The notes: generated by a model not told the origin, from the letters alone. DNA of 64,000 bases from Bythopirellula polymerisocia (GCF_007860015.1 NZ_SJPS01000002.1:682898-746897), one strand, 5' to 3'. Numbered from the stretch's first letter, positions 9,338-19,529 are shown. Numbers and translations are program-made.

Positions 9338-10990
9338 ATGGACCAGATACTTACCCAAGTTTCACGGGCTCGTCGGCGACTTTGGTTCGAGCTGTTCCTA
9401 AACCGTCTCGTCACAAGTTGCTTCGTGGCTCTGACACTGGCCCTTGTGGCTATTGCTGTGCCAAAGTTTGTAGCGATCGAAAACCTCCCAACCAGATGGT
9501 CACTTTGGTGTGCTTTGGCAGGCCTTGGCTTGGGATTTTTATCGGCGCTGGTTTGGTCACTAGTCGATGGCTTGAGTGAGCTCGATGCCGCCGTGGAGAT
9601 AGACAGTCGCTTCAATTTGCGCGAACGAGTATCAAGCAGTTTGGCATTGTCAAGCAATGATGCCGAGTCTCCTGCTGGCCAGGCCCTGTTGGCCGATGCG
9701 GCCAGAGCGGTTCACCGCTTAGAGGTCACGTCGCAATTTGGGATTCAGATTCCGCGCAAGCGCTGGTTGCCATTGCTAACAACTTGCCTGGCTTTCTTTG
9801 TCGTCAGTTTCTTCGGAAATCAAGTGGCTCTAAGTAGTGCTGATCCGCATGCCGCCATTCAGGCAAAACAACAACGGGAAAACGTAAGCAAGACCCTCCG
9901 CGAGCGCTTGGTAGAGAAACGCAAGCTGGCTGCCGAGAAGGGGCTTAAAGAAGCCGAGGGACTGTTTGGCCAACTAGAAAAGGAAACTGAAAAACTTGCG
10001 AAGGCAAAAGATGCTGATCGCAAAAAGACACTCGTCAAGCTCAACGATCTGGCAAAGGAACTTGCCGAGCGCCGCGACCAACTCGGCGGGGACAAAGAGC
10101 TGCGGAAACAGTTGGCAAAGCTGAACAATCTTAATCAGGGCCCTGCAGATAAAATGGCCGAGGCGATGAAACAAGGAAACTGGCAACAGGCAAGTCAGGA
10201 ACTCGAAAAACTGAAAAAGCAACTCGCCCAAGGGAAGCTTGATGAAGAGGCTAAGAAGGCACTGATGGAGCAGATGAAACAAATGCAAGAGAAACTTGCC
10301 GAGGCTGCTGCAGCACAGGAGCAAGCAATGGAAGACCTAAAGAAACAAATCGAGAAGCAGCAGAAAGATGGGAACCTGGCTGAAGCAGGCGAGTTACAAC
10401 AGAAACTCGAACAGATGCAAAAACAAAAGAACCTGAACGACAAGCTGGGCCAACTTGGATCGCAAATGGGTGCTCTGCAAGATGCCATGAAAAAAGGTGA
10501 CAACGGCAAGGCTGCCCAAGCGATGAGCGATATGATGGAACAAATGGAGCAGCTAGAACAGCAGATGCAAGAAGGCGAAATGCTCACCGCGGCGATGGAC
10601 CAGTTGCAAATGGCCAAGGACGCGATGGCTTGTAGCGAGTGCCAGGGTATGGGGTGTGCCACTTGCCAGGGCAACATGTTTTCCAATCAATTTAGTGAAA
10701 AGGCCGGAAATGGCATGGGAGCGGGCCGCGGCTTTGGTCCCCGACCCGATGAAAAGAACGACGTGAATTTCCGTGATTCCCGCGTGAGACAGAACCCTGG
10801 CCGCGGGGCGGCCGTGCTGGCCGGCGAAGCGGACGGACCAAACATGCGCGGGAATGTCGCCGAGGCAATCAAAGAAGAGATGGCCTCTGTGGGAAGCACA
10901 CTTGCGGACCCTCAAGTCGTGGAACAGCTCCCAAAATCTCGCCGGGAACACGCCGAGGAGTACTTTAATACACTCCGCGAAGGTCGCTGA
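9338..10990 (+). CDS. membrane-anchored coiled-coil protein with a Cys-pair cluster
   Basis: A 550-residue protein of unknown function. The N-terminal 170 residues carry about three membrane segments (near 24-42, 53-75 and 145-165). From about 170 to 425 the sequence is one long, highly charged Lys/Glu/Gln/Met coiled coil. Around residues 428-443 lies a compact cluster, CSECQGMGCATCQG, with paired Cys resembling a DnaJ-type zinc motif. A Gly-rich linker and a conserved C-terminal segment ending LPKSRREHAEEYFNTLREGR follow. Such a tail is common in planctomycete membrane proteins next to large membrane complexes, but I know no function. The start at 9338 has AGGAG about 15 bases upstream. Confidence 0.8.
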   Translation: MDQILTQVSRARRRLWFELFLNRLVTSCFVALTLALVAIAVPKFVAIENLPTRWSLWCALAGLGLGFLSALVWSLVDGLSELDAAVEIDSRFNLRERVSSSLALSSNDAESPAGQALLADAARAVHRLEVTSQFGIQIPRKRWLPLLTTCLAFFVVSFFGNQVALSSADPHAAIQAKQQRENVSKTLRERLVEKRKLAAEKGLKEAEGLFGQLEKETEKLAKAKDADRKKTLVKLNDLAKELAERRDQLGGDKELRKQLAKLNNLNQGPADKMAEAMKQGNWQQASQELEKLKKQLAQGKLDEEAKKALMEQMKQMQEKLAEAAAAQEQAMEDLKKQIEKQQKDGNLAEAGELQQKLEQMQKQKNLNDKLGQLGSQMGALQDAMKKGDNGKAAQAMSDMMEQMEQLEQQMQEGEMLTAAMDQLQMAKDAMACSECQGMGCATCQGNMFSNQFSEKAGNGMGAGRGFGPRPDEKNDVNFRDSRVRQNPGRGAAVLAGEADGPNMRGNVAEAIKEEMASVGSTLADPQVVEQLPKSRREHAEEYFNTLREGR

Positions 10991-11252
10991 TCGACTCCTC
11001 CCGAAATGGCGTATCTTCCCCTCTGGGCGTAGATCTACCAGCTCCCTTTTTGATTGCACAATCCGGATTACCTATTCAAAATATCCGACCTATCTGGATA
11101 ATCGGCGTAGGCCAGCTAAGTTGGGTGCATTATACTTGTTGGGTAATCACGGCGATTCGGTTTGCGGCGAGGCTCAGGGTGGGCCAGGCAACTCTGGTAG
11201 GAGAATGCCCAACTACGGGAAAACTGGAATCGCGTTCTAGGAGGAACACGTC

Positions 11253-13268
11253 GTGCGGCAAATTTTACTTCGTAGATCTTATCTCGGTACGCATCTTCTA
11301 ATTCTCGGATTTCTTTTATTTGCAAATCCTGCTTGGAGCGAAATTGAGAAAGCCGAGGAGCATTCAACAGACCTTTCGGGACTTGCAGCCGCTGCATCCC
11401 AGGATCATCGCACGTTTGATAATGACCGGTTTGAACCAACTCGACAGGAACTCATTAATAGTTCAGCGGCCTTGGAAAGGGCCTTGGTGCCTGGATCAAA
11501 CCTTTCCAAGAACTGGAAACGCTATCTCAAGTGGGATTTACTCACCCCTCAACTCCAAGAAGGCGCGAAGATTGACCGCGATTCACTGGAGAACCTCAAG
11601 ACGGTCCTCCGCCGTTTTCGGGCCAATCATCCTGGTCTAGAGCTACCTGTTTTCACTCGCACTGCCGCCGCATTGGATCGCTACCAAGAGGTAGCGTTTT
11701 GGAATGCTTTGGCAGCTCGCAGAGATACAGCTCCGATCTATGATTCGTACATGAAGTCATTTGCTGAGCAGCTCCGCCGCCACAAAGAAGCTCCGACAAT
11801 GGAAACAACTCGCCAAGTCGGCCAAGCCTTGGGAACAGTTGGACTCTTGGGTGATTCGCCGCAGGTGGTGCAAGCGGTTCACGAGGCCTATTCACGCCCG
11901 AATGTGTGGGCCGACGTGTCAACCAGTGCACTAAACCAACTCGCTGCTCCCGTATGCCAAATGCGGCCGGTGCGCGATTGTATTCTTGGTGCCACGGTTC
12001 GTGGAACAGCTATTACCAGTGGCTTGGTACGATTTTATCCCTTGGAATCTTCCAACCGCATCGAGATGGATATCCATCTCGCTGGTGTTATCAATTCTCA
12101 AACTCAAGCTTTCAAGAAACCCGTGCGAGTCAGCAGCTCAGGCACAACGAACTACACTGCATCCAAGCGGCTATACATCAGCGACGATCAATTCACCACT
12201 ATGGGTCCCCAGGTGAGCGCGCGGACTCATACCCACATACGTTCGGTCCAGAAGACGGGTGGGAGATTTGGTAAGCGTCTGGTGGAGAAAATTGCTTGGA
12301 AAAAAGTGTATGAAAAGAAATCGCAAAGCGAATGGATTGCCGCTCGCCACGCCGAACAGAAAATCGCAGATAGTTTTAATCAGCAGGTTGTGGAGGCACT
12401 ATCCAACGGACGAGTAAATTACGAAGGAAAACTTCGGGCTCCCCTGACTCGGGTGGGGCTTCTGACCGAGGCGATTCACCTTTCTTCGAATAGCAACGCC
12501 ATCCACACCCAAGCTGTCCTGGCTTCGCACAAGCAGATTACCACAGACGCTCTACCTCCCGGCAAACTTGCCGACAACGACGTGACCGTTCAGCTACATG
12601 AGACGGCTGTTAATAACTTTTTGCCGGTCGTTCTTGCTGGGGCAGTACTTCGACAAGAGCGAGAAGACGAACGTCCAAAACTAGAAGGGGATGTTCCCCC
12701 TTGGCTCAAAGAGTTGTCAGAGAAATCGCCTCAAGAAATTGCTGAGAACGTACAATCGGCTGCCGCTGAGATTGCTCCTGAACTCGTGGCGGAGCCTGAA
12801 AAGAAATCGATGCCTTTCCGTCCCTGGTATTTTAAGTTTAACACGGAGCATCCTGCCAGCGTGAGTTTCGAAGATCAAAAGCTGACCCTGCGGATGCGAC
12901 TGGCGGAATTGCAAGCCAGCGAAGTCAAGGAAGATGAACCCCTCAAAAATTGGGATTTTATCGTCACCTACAAAGTCATCCAGGATGGCAACGAGGTCCT
13001 GCTAAAACGCGAGGGGGACATCGAAGCCTTTCCAACCGGATTTGATCCCCGCTGGGATGACAAACTGACCGGCGAACAGGTCGGCTTGAGGAGTAACCTC
13101 GCCAAGAATCTCAACAAGCGGGCAGCCGAAGGACAAGGCTTTCCTGCAGAGATTCCCATTCCTGCGATCAAGCTGCCGCAGCAAAATGACGGTAATCAGC
13201 TGACCTTGCAGCTGGCCCAACTCGATTGTGACAATGGTTGGTTGACGATCGGCTATCACCTGCCGTAG
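11253..13268 (+). CDS. large secreted protein of unknown function
   Basis: A 671-residue protein starting with GTG at 11253. The start is fixed by TAGGAGG at 11238-11244 and by the signal sequence that follows (hydrophobic residues about 8-24, likely cleavage after AWS). No catalytic motif, repeat or further membrane span was recognised. The middle part (about residues 300-430) is rich in basic residues and His, with 'RTHTHIRSVQKTGGRFGKRL'. It is probably periplasmic. The small gene at 13314 follows after 45 bases on the same strand and may be cotranscribed. Confidence 0.75.
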   Translation: MRQILLRRSYLGTHLLILGFLLFANPAWSEIEKAEEHSTDLSGLAAAASQDHRTFDNDRFEPTRQELINSSAALERALVPGSNLSKNWKRYLKWDLLTPQLQEGAKIDRDSLENLKTVLRRFRANHPGLELPVFTRTAAALDRYQEVAFWNALAARRDTAPIYDSYMKSFAEQLRRHKEAPTMETTRQVGQALGTVGLLGDSPQVVQAVHEAYSRPNVWADVSTSALNQLAAPVCQMRPVRDCILGATVRGTAITSGLVRFYPLESSNRIEMDIHLAGVINSQTQAFKKPVRVSSSGTTNYTASKRLYISDDQFTTMGPQVSARTHTHIRSVQKTGGRFGKRLVEKIAWKKVYEKKSQSEWIAARHAEQKIADSFNQQVVEALSNGRVNYEGKLRAPLTRVGLLTEAIHLSSNSNAIHTQAVLASHKQITTDALPPGKLADNDVTVQLHETAVNNFLPVVLAGAVLRQEREDERPKLEGDVPPWLKELSEKSPQEIAENVQSAAAEIAPELVAEPEKKSMPFRPWYFKFNTEHPASVSFEDQKLTLRMRLAELQASEVKEDEPLKNWDFIVTYKVIQDGNEVLLKREGDIEAFPTGFDPRWDDKLTGEQVGLRSNLAKNLNKRAAEGQGFPAEIPIPAIKLPQQNDGNQLTLQLAQLDCDNGWLTIGYHLP

Positions 13269-13313
13269 ATTCAATTCTTATGTTAATGGTCGGACTCAGA
13301 AGGAGCATTCTTC

Positions 13314-13796
13314 ATGGCCATGATCGAGCCGGTGGTTGATATCGCGTTTGATTGCTTGCCTCTGCGGTCCATAAGCAGGCTCGATGCGCCTTTGGACGCC
13401 CCTCCTGAGTTTCGTCGTCGGCATGAATTGCTTGCGGCTGCTATGGAGCGATTTGGTCCTGCTCGGACTTATTTTCTCTACAACGCCCGTTGCGTGTTTC
13501 GGTTGGCAAACAGCGAAATCGAAGGAATGATCCGCTTTGAATTCGATGGAATCGTCCGCACAGATGCTAGCGATCTGCTAACTGAGCAAGTCGATTTGGA
13601 ATCAAAGCTTGCTAGCGATACTTGCGGTGGTATTCCGCCCGAAGTCGAAGACTGGCTAAAAAATCGGGTTGAACAAGCAGTTGCTATCGAATTCGACCGG
13701 TTCATAGCCGCTGGGCAGCTTACCGAGCGTTCCAGCGACCTGGGGCAAGATGTTTCCCTCTCAACTCTCGCCGGATTCTCCGGCATGAACGTTTAG
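13314..13796 (+). CDS. conserved-looking hypothetical protein
   Basis: A 160-residue soluble protein with no signal peptide or membrane segment. The start at 13314 is supported by AAGGAG at about 13299-13304. It begins with an acidic segment ('VVDIAFDCLPLRSISRLD'), then a helical stretch, then 'YFLYNARCVFRLANSEIEGMI'. I do not recognise a family. It follows the large secreted protein by 45 bases, so a common transcript is likely. Confidence 0.65.
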   Translation: MAMIEPVVDIAFDCLPLRSISRLDAPLDAPPEFRRRHELLAAAMERFGPARTYFLYNARCVFRLANSEIEGMIRFEFDGIVRTDASDLLTEQVDLESKLASDTCGGIPPEVEDWLKNRVEQAVAIEFDRFIAAGQLTERSSDLGQDVSLSTLAGFSGMNV

Positions 13797-14150
13797 CGCT
13801 CAGCCCTAGGCTCTAGGCATCCAAGCATGGTCAACACTTTGGTCTGGGATTGCCTACCGCTATCAGCGGTAGCAGGAACCATCAGCCAAAGTTCCTAGGA
13901 ATGTCAAAGTTTGACGATTGGGTCGACGATAACGGTTGTAACGACTTTCCTAGCGGCTGCGCGCACCGTATTTACGGGACCATGACGTGCTAGCAAGGGA
14001 AGTCGGGCCCGGGGGGGCTCGGTGAAGGAAGGCGAATGTGCTTCGGCACCCGCTAGCAGCGTAAGCAATAGGATATGAACTCCCCCAGGAGATTCAAACT
14101 GACAGCCACTCTTTTGGCGGCTCAAGGGTTGAATCCAGGAAATCTGCATC
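13797..14150. other. intergenic region with a short palindrome
   Basis: A 354-base spacer. It contains the palindrome CTACCGC / GCGGTAG at 13854-13872, which has no T run after it, and no convincing ORF. The promoter of the downstream TolC-like gene should lie here. No clear promoter hexamers were assigned. Confidence 0.45.
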
Positions 14151-16619
14151 ATGAACCGGCAAATCCGAGCGACATTATCGCTAGGGCTCTGTGTGTTGAC
14201 ACTCCTCCCAGGGTGCCACCCGACACAACCCTACTTCTTCGCCGAAGATGGCAAGGTGTTTGGCACCGGCGATCTTTCGCACTATCTCGATGTGGCAACC
14301 GAGCTTGAATACCCCGACGTGGATGCATGTCCGATTGATGAAGTCACAGGTACTCAAGCACCGCTAACGCTCAGCAATTCAGAAAACTTCGACATCTGGG
14401 AACTGACACTCGAAGATGTCACACGCATCACACTGACCAATAGCAAGGTAATGCGATCACTTGGTGGACGAATCACTGATAGCGGCAGCAACATTGCCCT
14501 CTCGACCCCAGAGATCCTCGTTCAAAACGCCGCGAATGCCTTAACCGTCTATGACCCTGCGATCGTGGAAACCGGCAACGGTACCGGAACGGGCAGCCCG
14601 TTTAGCGGAACAGGCGTCGAGGCAGCATTGTCGGAGTTCGATGCGACGCTTGATAGTAGCATCACTTGGAATAAAAATGATCGCCCTCAGAACTTCGGCG
14701 TGGCCAACCTGCCTGGTTTCTTCGCACCCTTGTTCAAACAAGATCTAGGCACCGGTACCCTGGGAATCACCAAGAACACGGCCAACGGTAGCACTTTCAG
14801 CTTCCGCAACAACTACTTCTACGATCAAAATAACAATGGAAGTCGCATCCAACCGAGCGACTGGTTTACCAACTTTGAGGCGTCCTTTAATCAACCTTTC
14901 CTACAAGGTGCGGGAACACAATACAATCGCATCGCTGGCTTCAATTCGTTCCAGCAAGCCGCCGCCGGTGGAGCGAACCAAATTGACGGCGTAATCATTT
15001 CGCGAATTCGTCAGGACGTTGCATTAGTGGACTTCGAAGAAGGAGTCCGCGACATGATGCTCGAAGTGGAAGACGTCTACTGGGAATTGTATTTCGCCTA
15101 CCGCGATCTCGATGCCCGCAAGATTGGCCGCGACAGTGCGTTGGAAACATGGCGGAAAGTGCAAGCCCTCAAGGGAGTCGGTACCCAGGGCGGCGAGGCA
15201 GACAAAGAAGCCCAAGCCCGATCTCAATTCTTCCGGTTTCAGGCTCAAGTGCAGGCAGCACTTACCAACCTCTACCGAGTCGAAAATCGACTTCGCTACA
15301 AAATGGGACTCACCCCCACAGACAATCGCTTGATCCGACCAGCCGATGAACCCACGATTGCCAAAATCGAATTTGATTGGAACACAGTACTTTGTGAAGC
15401 CCTAGCCAGACGTGCAGAGCTACGCAACCAGAAATGGCAGATTAAACGACGTGAGCTGGAACTTGTGGCCACGAAGAACAATCTTATGCCGCGTCTCGAT
15501 GCCACAGGTACCTATCGCTGGTTAGGTGCCGGTGATGAACTCTTGGATTCGCAAAGTGTCGGAGGGCCGATCTTTGGCGATGGTTCGAACGCCTTCGACG
15601 TACTCACCAGCGGTCGTTTTCAAGAATGGCAGCTAGGCCTGCAGTTCACGATGCCAATCGGCTTCCGACGTGCATTGGCTGGTGTTCGTCATCATCAACT
15701 CTTACTGGCCCGGGAACGTGCGGTGCTCGAAGACCTAGAACTTACCGTCGCTCATCAGTTGACCGATGCAATAAGAGACCTTGATTTCAACTTCCAAAAC
15801 ACCCAAACGAATTTCAACAGCCGTGTAGCGAGCCAGGACGAAGTGAATGCCCTTCGCACAGTCTACGAAGCGGGCCGCGAACGGATCGATCTCTTGCTTG
15901 ATGCCCAGCGCCGACAGGCTGAAGCAGAGTCAGCTTACTACCGTTCGCTGGTCGACTACAATCGCGCCATCATGCGAGTTCACTACCGCAAAGGCTCACT
16001 CCTTGAATACAACTCCGTGTACTTGGCCGAAGGACCGTGGCCCGGCAAGGCATATTTTGATGCCCTGCGCCTTGCTCGACAAAGGGATGCCAGCACATTT
16101 ATCAACTATGGCTACACCAGACCACGCGTGATCAGCCAGGGTCCGACCGAGCAACACGCGGGTCAGTTCCAATCGATCGACGGCAAGAACTTCGAAGTGA
16201 TCGAGAGTCCAACTTTAGCTCCCGAACAAGAAGGAGTGCAAGGTGAGGAGTCAATGCCGCTGCCCGAACCAATTGATCCTGCTGGTGGTGTCATTGAACC
16301 ATTGGAATCCGGAGTCGATCTGGCCATGTTTCCAACCACAGAGGATGGTCTTGGTACAAAGTTCACACCTTTGCCCACAGAAGTACCGTCAACTCCGCTT
16401 GCACCAGTAGGCTACACAAACAGCGTTCCAGAAGGTTCTGAAATCCTCTCAATGCCACCTTCGACGGCTCCAGCAGCTAATCCGTTCCGCAATCCAAATC
16501 GCCAAGAGTTTACACAGTGGATTGATTCCAACACGAGAGGCTTGCCGCCGAGCGAACCGATCGATAATCCCTTCAGGCTAGAATCGTCGGGTACTGCTAA
16601 CTCGGTAGTGTCTCCGTAG
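14151..16619 (+). CDS. TolC-family outer membrane efflux lipoprotein
   Basis: An 822-residue protein. The N-terminus is a lipoprotein signal with a likely lipobox LLPGC (Cys at about 22). Residues about 100-640 match the TolC fold: two helical repeats with alternating long coiled stretches, including 'AYQ/FQAQVQAALTNLYRVENRLRYKMGL' and the second-repeat 'TVYEAGRERIDLLLDAQRRQAEAES' typical of outer membrane factors. The C-terminal 180 residues are a Pro/Glu-rich, low-complexity tail not found in classical TolC. The protein is longer than usual (about 450-500 residues). No periplasmic adaptor or inner-membrane pump lies next to it, so its substrate is unknown. Confidence 0.85.
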   Translation: MNRQIRATLSLGLCVLTLLPGCHPTQPYFFAEDGKVFGTGDLSHYLDVATELEYPDVDACPIDEVTGTQAPLTLSNSENFDIWELTLEDVTRITLTNSKVMRSLGGRITDSGSNIALSTPEILVQNAANALTVYDPAIVETGNGTGTGSPFSGTGVEAALSEFDATLDSSITWNKNDRPQNFGVANLPGFFAPLFKQDLGTGTLGITKNTANGSTFSFRNNYFYDQNNNGSRIQPSDWFTNFEASFNQPFLQGAGTQYNRIAGFNSFQQAAAGGANQIDGVIISRIRQDVALVDFEEGVRDMMLEVEDVYWELYFAYRDLDARKIGRDSALETWRKVQALKGVGTQGGEADKEAQARSQFFRFQAQVQAALTNLYRVENRLRYKMGLTPTDNRLIRPADEPTIAKIEFDWNTVLCEALARRAELRNQKWQIKRRELELVATKNNLMPRLDATGTYRWLGAGDELLDSQSVGGPIFGDGSNAFDVLTSGRFQEWQLGLQFTMPIGFRRALAGVRHHQLLLARERAVLEDLELTVAHQLTDAIRDLDFNFQNTQTNFNSRVASQDEVNALRTVYEAGRERIDLLLDAQRRQAEAESAYYRSLVDYNRAIMRVHYRKGSLLEYNSVYLAEGPWPGKAYFDALRLARQRDASTFINYGYTRPRVISQGPTEQHAGQFQSIDGKNFEVIESPTLAPEQEGVQGEESMPLPEPIDPAGGVIEPLESGVDLAMFPTTEDGLGTKFTPLPTEVPSTPLAPVGYTNSVPEGSEILSMPPSTAPAANPFRNPNRQEFTQWIDSNTRGLPPSEPIDNPFRLESSGTANSVVSP

Positions 16620-16763
16620 CTGGGACGAGCAACTCCATATCTGGCCAGGTGATAGGTGCTCGACGGGGGTGTGGAAACAAGCTCGCGGCTCAAGGGACTA
16701 CCCGTTTTGCACCCTGCTGGTGTACAACAAAGGTTTCCCCAAGTCACCCAGCATTCTCGTGAT

Positions 16764-17387
16764 ATGTTTTTTTCCTTCGACGGCATAGACGGGGTCGGCA
16801 AGTCGACCCAAATGCAGCTCTTTCAGCAATGGCTCGTCGACGAGGGGCATGAAGTCGTCTCCTGTCGAGACCCTGGTAGTACCCCTCTGGGGGAACGACT
16901 GCGCGAGATCGTGCTACACAGCGACGAAAAGACTTCGATTGCGCCAATAAGCGAAATGCTGATTTACATGGCGGCCCGGGCTCAGTTGGTTGAAGAGGTG
17001 ATTCGACCTGCTCTGGATTCCGGGAAAGCTGTCGTTTCTGATCGCTATCTTTTGGCAAACATCGTGTATCAAGGATACGCCGGTGGACTCGATGTGGAAG
17101 CGGTACGCCAAGTGGGACAGATTGCCACGGCTTCGCTAAAACCTGACTGTGTTTTCCTGCTGGACATGGATCCGCTGGCTGCACGATCGCGAATGGGCGA
17201 AGACCTCGACCGCATGGAGCAGCGGGGCGACTCCTACCGCCAGAAGTTGCGCGAAGGTTTTCTTACCGAAGCAGGCCTGACAGGAAACTCGGTCCATGTG
17301 ATCAACGCAGATCGTTCCATCGAGTTGATTCAGGACGAGATACGTGCCATTGCTGGGAAAGTTCTCACCGGGGAGGATCAATCATGA
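16764..17387 (+). CDS. tmk: thymidylate kinase
   Basis: A 207-residue protein from the ATG at 16764; an earlier in-frame start (16656) would add residues not belonging to the family. Tmk phosphorylates dTMP to dTDP for DNA synthesis. The P-loop [11 protein letters not shown] opens the protein, followed by [16 protein letters not shown] (the dTMP-binding 'DPG' region), the [15 protein letters not shown] motif and [11 protein letters not shown]. The stop overlaps the ATG of the next gene by four bases (ATGA), so translation of yjbQ is probably coupled. Confidence 0.94.
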   Translation: MFFSFDGIDGVGKSTQMQLFQQWLVDEGHEVVSCRDPGSTPLGERLREIVLHSDEKTSIAPISEMLIYMAARAQLVEEVIRPALDSGKAVVSDRYLLANIVYQGYAGGLDVEAVRQVGQIATASLKPDCVFLLDMDPLAARSRMGEDLDRMEQRGDSYRQKLREGFLTEAGLTGNSVHVINADRSIELIQDEIRAIAGKVLTGEDQS

Positions 17388-17806
17388 AGTGTCTGACGGA
17401 GGAATTGTGGATGAACGTGCCCGAGCGCCGGCAGATCGTCTCCATCCACAATGAGGTCGAGCGACTGGTTACTCAAAGCGATGTCCAGGACGGGCTGGTG
17501 CTAGTCAACGCCATGCACATCACCGCAAGTGTCTTCATCAACGACAATGAGCCGGGCCTGCACCGCGACTACGAGAAGTGGCTCGAGGAATTGGCCCCCT
17601 TCGATCCGTCATCCAAGCGATACCACCACAATCGCACCGGAGAAGACAACGCCGATGCCCACCACAAGCGGCAAATCATGGGCCGCGAAGTTGTCGTCGC
17701 CATCACCGCGGGCAAACTTCATCTTGGCCCCTGGGAGCACATCTTCTACTATGAATTTGACGGTAAGCGCCGCAAGCGCATTTTGGTTAAAATCATCGGT
17801 GAGTAG
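17384..17806 (+). CDS. YjbQ/UPF0047 family protein
   Basis: A 140-residue protein of normal length for the YjbQ family (secondary thiamine-phosphate synthase annotation). The family signatures are visible: [20 protein letters not shown], the His-rich [19 protein letters not shown] with the conserved DNADAH, and a C-terminal [18 protein letters not shown]. The His and Asp residues form a metal-like site. The physiological role in bacteria is poorly defined. It overlaps tmk by four bases and is followed after 15 bases by the Memo-like gene, so the three probably form an operon. Confidence 0.9.
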   Translation: MKCLTEELWMNVPERRQIVSIHNEVERLVTQSDVQDGLVLVNAMHITASVFINDNEPGLHRDYEKWLEELAPFDPSSKRYHHNRTGEDNADAHHKRQIMGREVVVAITAGKLHLGPWEHIFYYEFDGKRRKRILVKIIGE

Positions 17807-17821
17807 ATCCCGGGAGCTACA

Positions 17822-19093
17822 ATGAGTATCCCCACCAACCCGCGAGTCCGCCCCCTGGAGATGATGCCGCATGGTGATCCCGCTGAGGGCCATTACGTGC
17901 TCCGCGATCCTCATGGTCTGGCGGGTACGGTCGTCCTTCCTCCCTACGCGGCTATTCTTGTTTCGCTCATGAATGGCCAGCGGACCTTGGGTGACATTCG
18001 CACAGAATTTCAACAGACCGTTGGGCAGTCGATTCCACTCATCGAAATCGAAAACTTCGTAGCCCAACTAGACGAAAATCACTTTCTGGACAGCGAAAGT
18101 TTTGCCGCTTTTCAACAGGCCCAATTGGCAGACTACCTCGCTCTCCCAGTGCGACCTGCCGCCCACGCCGGCGGGGCGTATCATGGCGACCCCGATGGGC
18201 TTCGCCAGCAGCTCAGTGATTTGTTCACCTGCGAAGGGGGACCTGGCCTGCTTCCATGGGAGGGAAATGTTAACGGCGAGAATGGAACCTTTTCGCAAAG
18301 CAAACTCTGCGGAGTGATGAGTCCTCACATCGATTTCCATCGTGGCGGGCCGGCGTTCGCTTGGGCCTACGATCGCATCGTCACCGAATCCCAGGCCAAA
18401 CTCTTTGTCATTCTAGGCACCGCACACACTCCACTCCAAAGTTTTTACAGTGTCTCACGCAAAGATTACGAGACCCCATTGGGTACCGTGCCGACCGACC
18501 GCAAATTCATCGACGCGTTGGCCATTCAACTCGGAAAAAATTATTCCGGTGTTTTCCAGGATGAACTCCCGCACCGCCACGAACATTCGATCGAATTCCA
18601 GACGCTCATGCTGCAATTCATCCTGGGAGGTCGTCGCGATTTTCGCGTCGTCCCCATTCTCGTGGGATCGTTCCACCCCTTTGTCGAGCATGGCCGCATG
18701 CCCGATGAATCTCCAGTAGTCGCAGAATTCATCGATGGATTACGAGAATCAATTCGTACCTATGGAGAAGAAGTGTGCGTCGTTGCCGGCGTTGACATGG
18801 CCCACATCGGCCAGCAATTTGGCGATGAAGAGTTGCTCGCAGAAGAGCGTCTCAAAGACCAATGGACCGACGATCAGCAACTGTTGGCCAAAGCCTGCGT
18901 AGGCGATGCAGATGCCTGGTTCATGCATGTAGCCAAACAAGAAGACGCCAACCGCATCTGCGGCCTCGCCCCCATGTACACGATGCTCAAGACCATCGAA
19001 CCCGAGCGGGGCGAACTCCTGAAATACGATCAGGCCGTAGCCCCCGACGGCACTTCTTGCGTAAGCTTCGCCGCCGCTGCGTTTTATGAGTAG
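17822..19093 (+). CDS. AmmeMemoRadiSam B (Memo-like) protein with an N-terminal PqqD-like domain
   Basis: A 423-residue protein. The C-terminal 290 residues are a Memo-like domain: MSPHIDFHRGGPAFAWAY, FVILGTAHT, HEHSIEFQTLMLQFIL and VVAGVDMAHIGQQFGDE, with the His/Glu/Asp residues of the Memo cleft. Residues about 1-100 look like a PqqD-type winged-helix domain: 'VVLPPYAAILVSLMNGQRTLGDI' followed by a helical 'ENFVAQLDENHFLDSE'. Memo proteins relate structurally to class III extradiol dioxygenases. Bacterial members usually sit with AmmeMemoRadiSam A and a radical-SAM enzyme, neither of which is in this window. The fusion is unusual and may give a peptide-binding module. Confidence 0.83.
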   Translation: MSIPTNPRVRPLEMMPHGDPAEGHYVLRDPHGLAGTVVLPPYAAILVSLMNGQRTLGDIRTEFQQTVGQSIPLIEIENFVAQLDENHFLDSESFAAFQQAQLADYLALPVRPAAHAGGAYHGDPDGLRQQLSDLFTCEGGPGLLPWEGNVNGENGTFSQSKLCGVMSPHIDFHRGGPAFAWAYDRIVTESQAKLFVILGTAHTPLQSFYSVSRKDYETPLGTVPTDRKFIDALAIQLGKNYSGVFQDELPHRHEHSIEFQTLMLQFILGGRRDFRVVPILVGSFHPFVEHGRMPDESPVVAEFIDGLRESIRTYGEEVCVVAGVDMAHIGQQFGDEELLAEERLKDQWTDDQQLLAKACVGDADAWFMHVAKQEDANRICGLAPMYTMLKTIEPERGELLKYDQAVAPDGTSCVSFAAAAFYE

Positions 19094-19106
19094 CGGTTCA
19101 AGCTTC

Positions 19107-19529
19107 TCAAGATAGGATATTACAATTCAGGCCTTCGTACTGTGCAAAACTTCTATCAAAAGTGACCAACTCCATGTCGGCCGCTTTAGCAAGAGCGGCT
19201 AGATAGGCATCACTCCATACCTTGTTTGAAAAAGAATCCCTCTCCGTAAAATTTCGCCATTGCGATTCGATATTCTCTGGTTCCCCAACGAAACCAATTC
19301 TTGGGTCTGATAACATCCTGTCCCAAGTGTCCCATGCTTCGCGTAGGGTAAGTGTTTCGTCATTCAAAACGCTTGGATTCGTAACCAAGCGGAAGAACCC
19401 TTGCTGCGTCATGCGACAGAAATTGCAGGTGCCAGCAGCAACATTGTCAAACCACTCTTTGGCAGACGAATGGTGAAAATGCGTATCAAAAATGAGTGCC
19501 AGCCATAGATTAACGTAAGGGAGATGCAT
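19107..19529 (-). CDS. PIN-domain toxin-like protein (VapC type) lacking the first catalytic Asp
   Basis: A 140-residue PIN protein. The N-terminus MHLPYVNLWLAL aligns with the usual 'LPDVNVWLAL', and the C-terminal part WSDAYLAALAKAADMELVTFDRSF carries the later acidic residues. The first catalytic aspartate (residue 5) is Tyr here: the codon reads TAC where GAC is expected, one base away. VapC toxins are Mg-dependent ribonucleases needing four acidic residues, so activity may be lost or reduced. The start overlaps the end of the antitoxin-like gene by 20 bases, the usual arrangement of such pairs. Confidence 0.83.
   Translation of the reverse strand: MHLPYVNLWLALIFDTHFHHSSAKEWFDNVAAGTCNFCRMTQQGFFRLVTNPSVLNDETLTLREAWDTWDRMLSDPRIGFVGEPENIESQWRNFTERDSFSNKVWSDAYLAALAKAADMELVTFDRSFAQYEGLNCNILS

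Noticed and set aside
13854..13872. Terminator after the gene at 13314
   Set aside because: The palindrome has no T run on either strand.
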